64,000 nt of DNA from Azotimanducus sp965220185 (GTDB taxonomy: Bacteria; Pseudomonadota; Gammaproteobacteria; Pseudomonadales; Azotimanducaceae), in NCBI GenBank assembly GCA_965220185.1, contig OZ244807.1, positions 248,001-312,000 on the forward strand, in the 5' to 3' direction. Each line of letters begins with the position of its first letter. Positions within the stretch are counted from its first letter, which is position 1. Shown one piece after another: positions 62,971 through 64,000 of the stretch. The position numbers and the translations under genes were made by a program. The notes beneath the pieces were generated by a model, which was not told where the DNA came from, searched no databases, and was given only the letters and a program-made list of their open reading frames with translations.

Positions 62971-64000
62971 TTGAGCAGAATCATCATAGTTGGCGGCGGG
63001 CACGCCGGCGGGCAAGCCGCAGCGTGCGTGCGCCAGAACGGGTATGAAGGCGAAGTGCTGCTCATCGGTGAAGAACCCTTTCCGCCATATCAGCGCCCAC
63101 CCCTCTCCAAGCAATATCTCGCTGGCGAAATGCCGGTTGAGCGCGTGTTTCTTCGTCCCGAAGCCTTCTATTCGGACAAGTTGATCGACCTGCGGCTAGG
63201 GACTCGCGTAGCACGCATTGATCGAGCCGAGAAACAAGTCACGCTGGCGTCGGGCGAAGCGATCTCGTATGAAAAGCTGCTCCTTGCGACCGGAGGCCGT
63301 GCACGCACACTGTCACTGCCCGGTGCCGATCACCGAGCCGTGCACTATCTTCGTGGCATCAGCGACGTCGATGCCATTCGCGCGAAGGTCTCCGCAGGTG
63401 CTCGGCTCGTCATTGTCGGCGGCGGCTACATCGGCCTTGAGGTGGCTTCGGTGGCTGCCAAGCTTGGCGTTGAGGTCACCGTGCTCGAAATGGAACCGCG
63501 TGTGCTCGCGAGAGTCACTTCCGAGCGCATGTCTGGCTACTATGAAACGCTGCACAAGGGGCGCGGCGTGAACATTGTGACCGGCGCGCGCGCAACATCG
63601 TTCAAAGACCTTGGAGATGCCGTTGCCGTCGAGTGCGCAGACGGACAATCCTTTGCTGCGGAAATCGCCATCATCGGCGCAGGCATTGTCCCCAACGTCG
63701 AACTTGCGCAGGAAGCGGGTCTCAAATGCGACAACGGCATCATCGTGGACGAGCGCTGTCAAACAAGCGCTCCCGACATCTACGCCGCTGGTGACTGCAC
63801 TAACCACCCGAACGCCTTGCTCGGCAGACGCCTACGCCTTGAGTCTGTGCCGAATGCTATGGAGCAGGCACGTGTGGCGGCGGACAACCTGTGCGGAACG
63901 CACGCCGAATACGCGGCATTGCCGTGGTTCTGGTCAGATCAGTACGAGCTCAAACTACAGATGGCAGGGTTTTCGACAGGCGCAGATGAAGAAGTCGTGC
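62971..64000 (+). CDS. NAD(P)H/FAD-dependent ferredoxin reductase-type oxidoreductase (partial, runs off the window)
   Basis: The frame is open from a TTG at 62971 (AGG 6-7 nt upstream) to the window end, at least 343 codons. IIIVGGGHAGGQAAACVRQNG is the FAD-binding Rossmann motif, YQRPPLSKQYLAGE follows, and GGGYIGLEVASVAAKLG is the NAD(P)-binding motif. IYAAGDCTNHPN is the flavin-binding end motif. This architecture is that of putidaredoxin/rhodocoxin-type reductases, which pass electrons from NADH to a ferredoxin for an oxygenase. The partner is unknown and the C-terminal domain is cut off. Confidence 0.9.
   Translation, partial: MSRIIIVGGGHAGGQAAACVRQNGYEGEVLLIGEEPFPPYQRPPLSKQYLAGEMPVERVFLRPEAFYSDKLIDLRLGTRVARIDRAEKQVTLASGEAISYEKLLLATGGRARTLSLPGADHRAVHYLRGISDVDAIRAKVSAGARLVIVGGGYIGLEVASVAAKLGVEVTVLEMEPRVLARVTSERMSGYYETLHKGRGVNIVTGARATSFKDLGDAVAVECADGQSFAAEIAIIGAGIVPNVELAQEAGLKCDNGIIVDERCQTSAPDIYAAGDCTNHPNALLGRRLRLESVPNAMEQARVAADNLCGTHAEYAALPWFWSDQYELKLQMAGFSTGADEEVV

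Overview
The window looks like chromosomal DNA of a gammaproteobacterium, covering the replication-origin region plus accessory DNA. The core order parB-parA-rsmG-mnmG-mnmE-yidC-(yidD/rnpA)-rpmH | oriC | dnaA-dnaN-recF-gyrB, followed by plsC, trkH-trkA-rsmB-fmt-def and a DUF1820 gene, resembles Pseudomonas-type origin regions. The atpIBEFHAGDC operon order is also typical of gammaproteobacteria. I cannot name a genus. No rRNA, tRNA or CRISPR array was seen.

Region by region. (1) 1-9865, minus strand: a truncated TnpB-like gene at the edge, then a complete type III-B interference operon (cas6, a CARF-family gene, cmr1, cas10/cmr2, cmr3, cmr4, cmr5, cmr6). A good sigma70-like promoter lies inside the 3' end of the gene upstream. 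No cas1/cas2 and no HEPN effector are present. (2) 10035-14221: a mobile or addiction zone. It holds an AAA_14/DUF4143 ATPase with iteron-like repeats in front, a relic of mcrC, a broken copy and an intact copy of a zeta-toxin-like gene, a vapBC-type pair, and five and a third copies of a 131-bp hairpin-rich tandem repeat. (3) 14229-21999, minus strand: the F1Fo ATP synthase operon with an SDR gene as its last member. (4) 22187-25755: an unfamiliar two-gene cassette with a nucleotidyltransferase-like first gene, and a single-polypeptide restriction-modification protein (C5-methyltransferase fused to a BsuBI/PstI-like nuclease). (5) 25878-41325: a cobalamin riboswitch, btuB-btuF-btuC-btuD, and cobQ-cbiB-cobD / cobU / cobT-cobS-cobC-cobO, then a TonB-dependent receptor. 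The cob run is interrupted by hicBA and relics of three restriction genes (a DUF262/HNH protein, hsdM, hsdS). (6) 41309-62916: the origin-proximal core, with oriC (DnaA boxes and an AT-rich stretch) between rpmH and dnaA and a perfect parS palindrome inside recF. (7) 62971 to the end: a partial FAD-dependent reductase.

How the parts work together. The B12 region encodes outer-membrane uptake (BtuB), periplasmic capture (BtuF), inner-membrane import (BtuCD), adenosylation (CobO), amidation (CobQ), and side-chain and lower-ligand assembly (CbiB, CobD, CobU, CobT, CobS, CobC). No corrin-ring genes are in view, so salvage or late synthesis is the safest reading. Roughly 19 kb of accessory DNA separates atpI from parB, genes that are adjacent in Pseudomonas, so this junction appears to be an insertion hotspot for defence and B12 genes.

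Oddities: gyrB carries a one-base frameshift, rnpA and yidD are fused in one frame, mnmE lacks a canonical start codon at its conserved N-terminus, and the fused restriction-modification gene has an internal ATG whose ribosome-binding context copies that of the main start.
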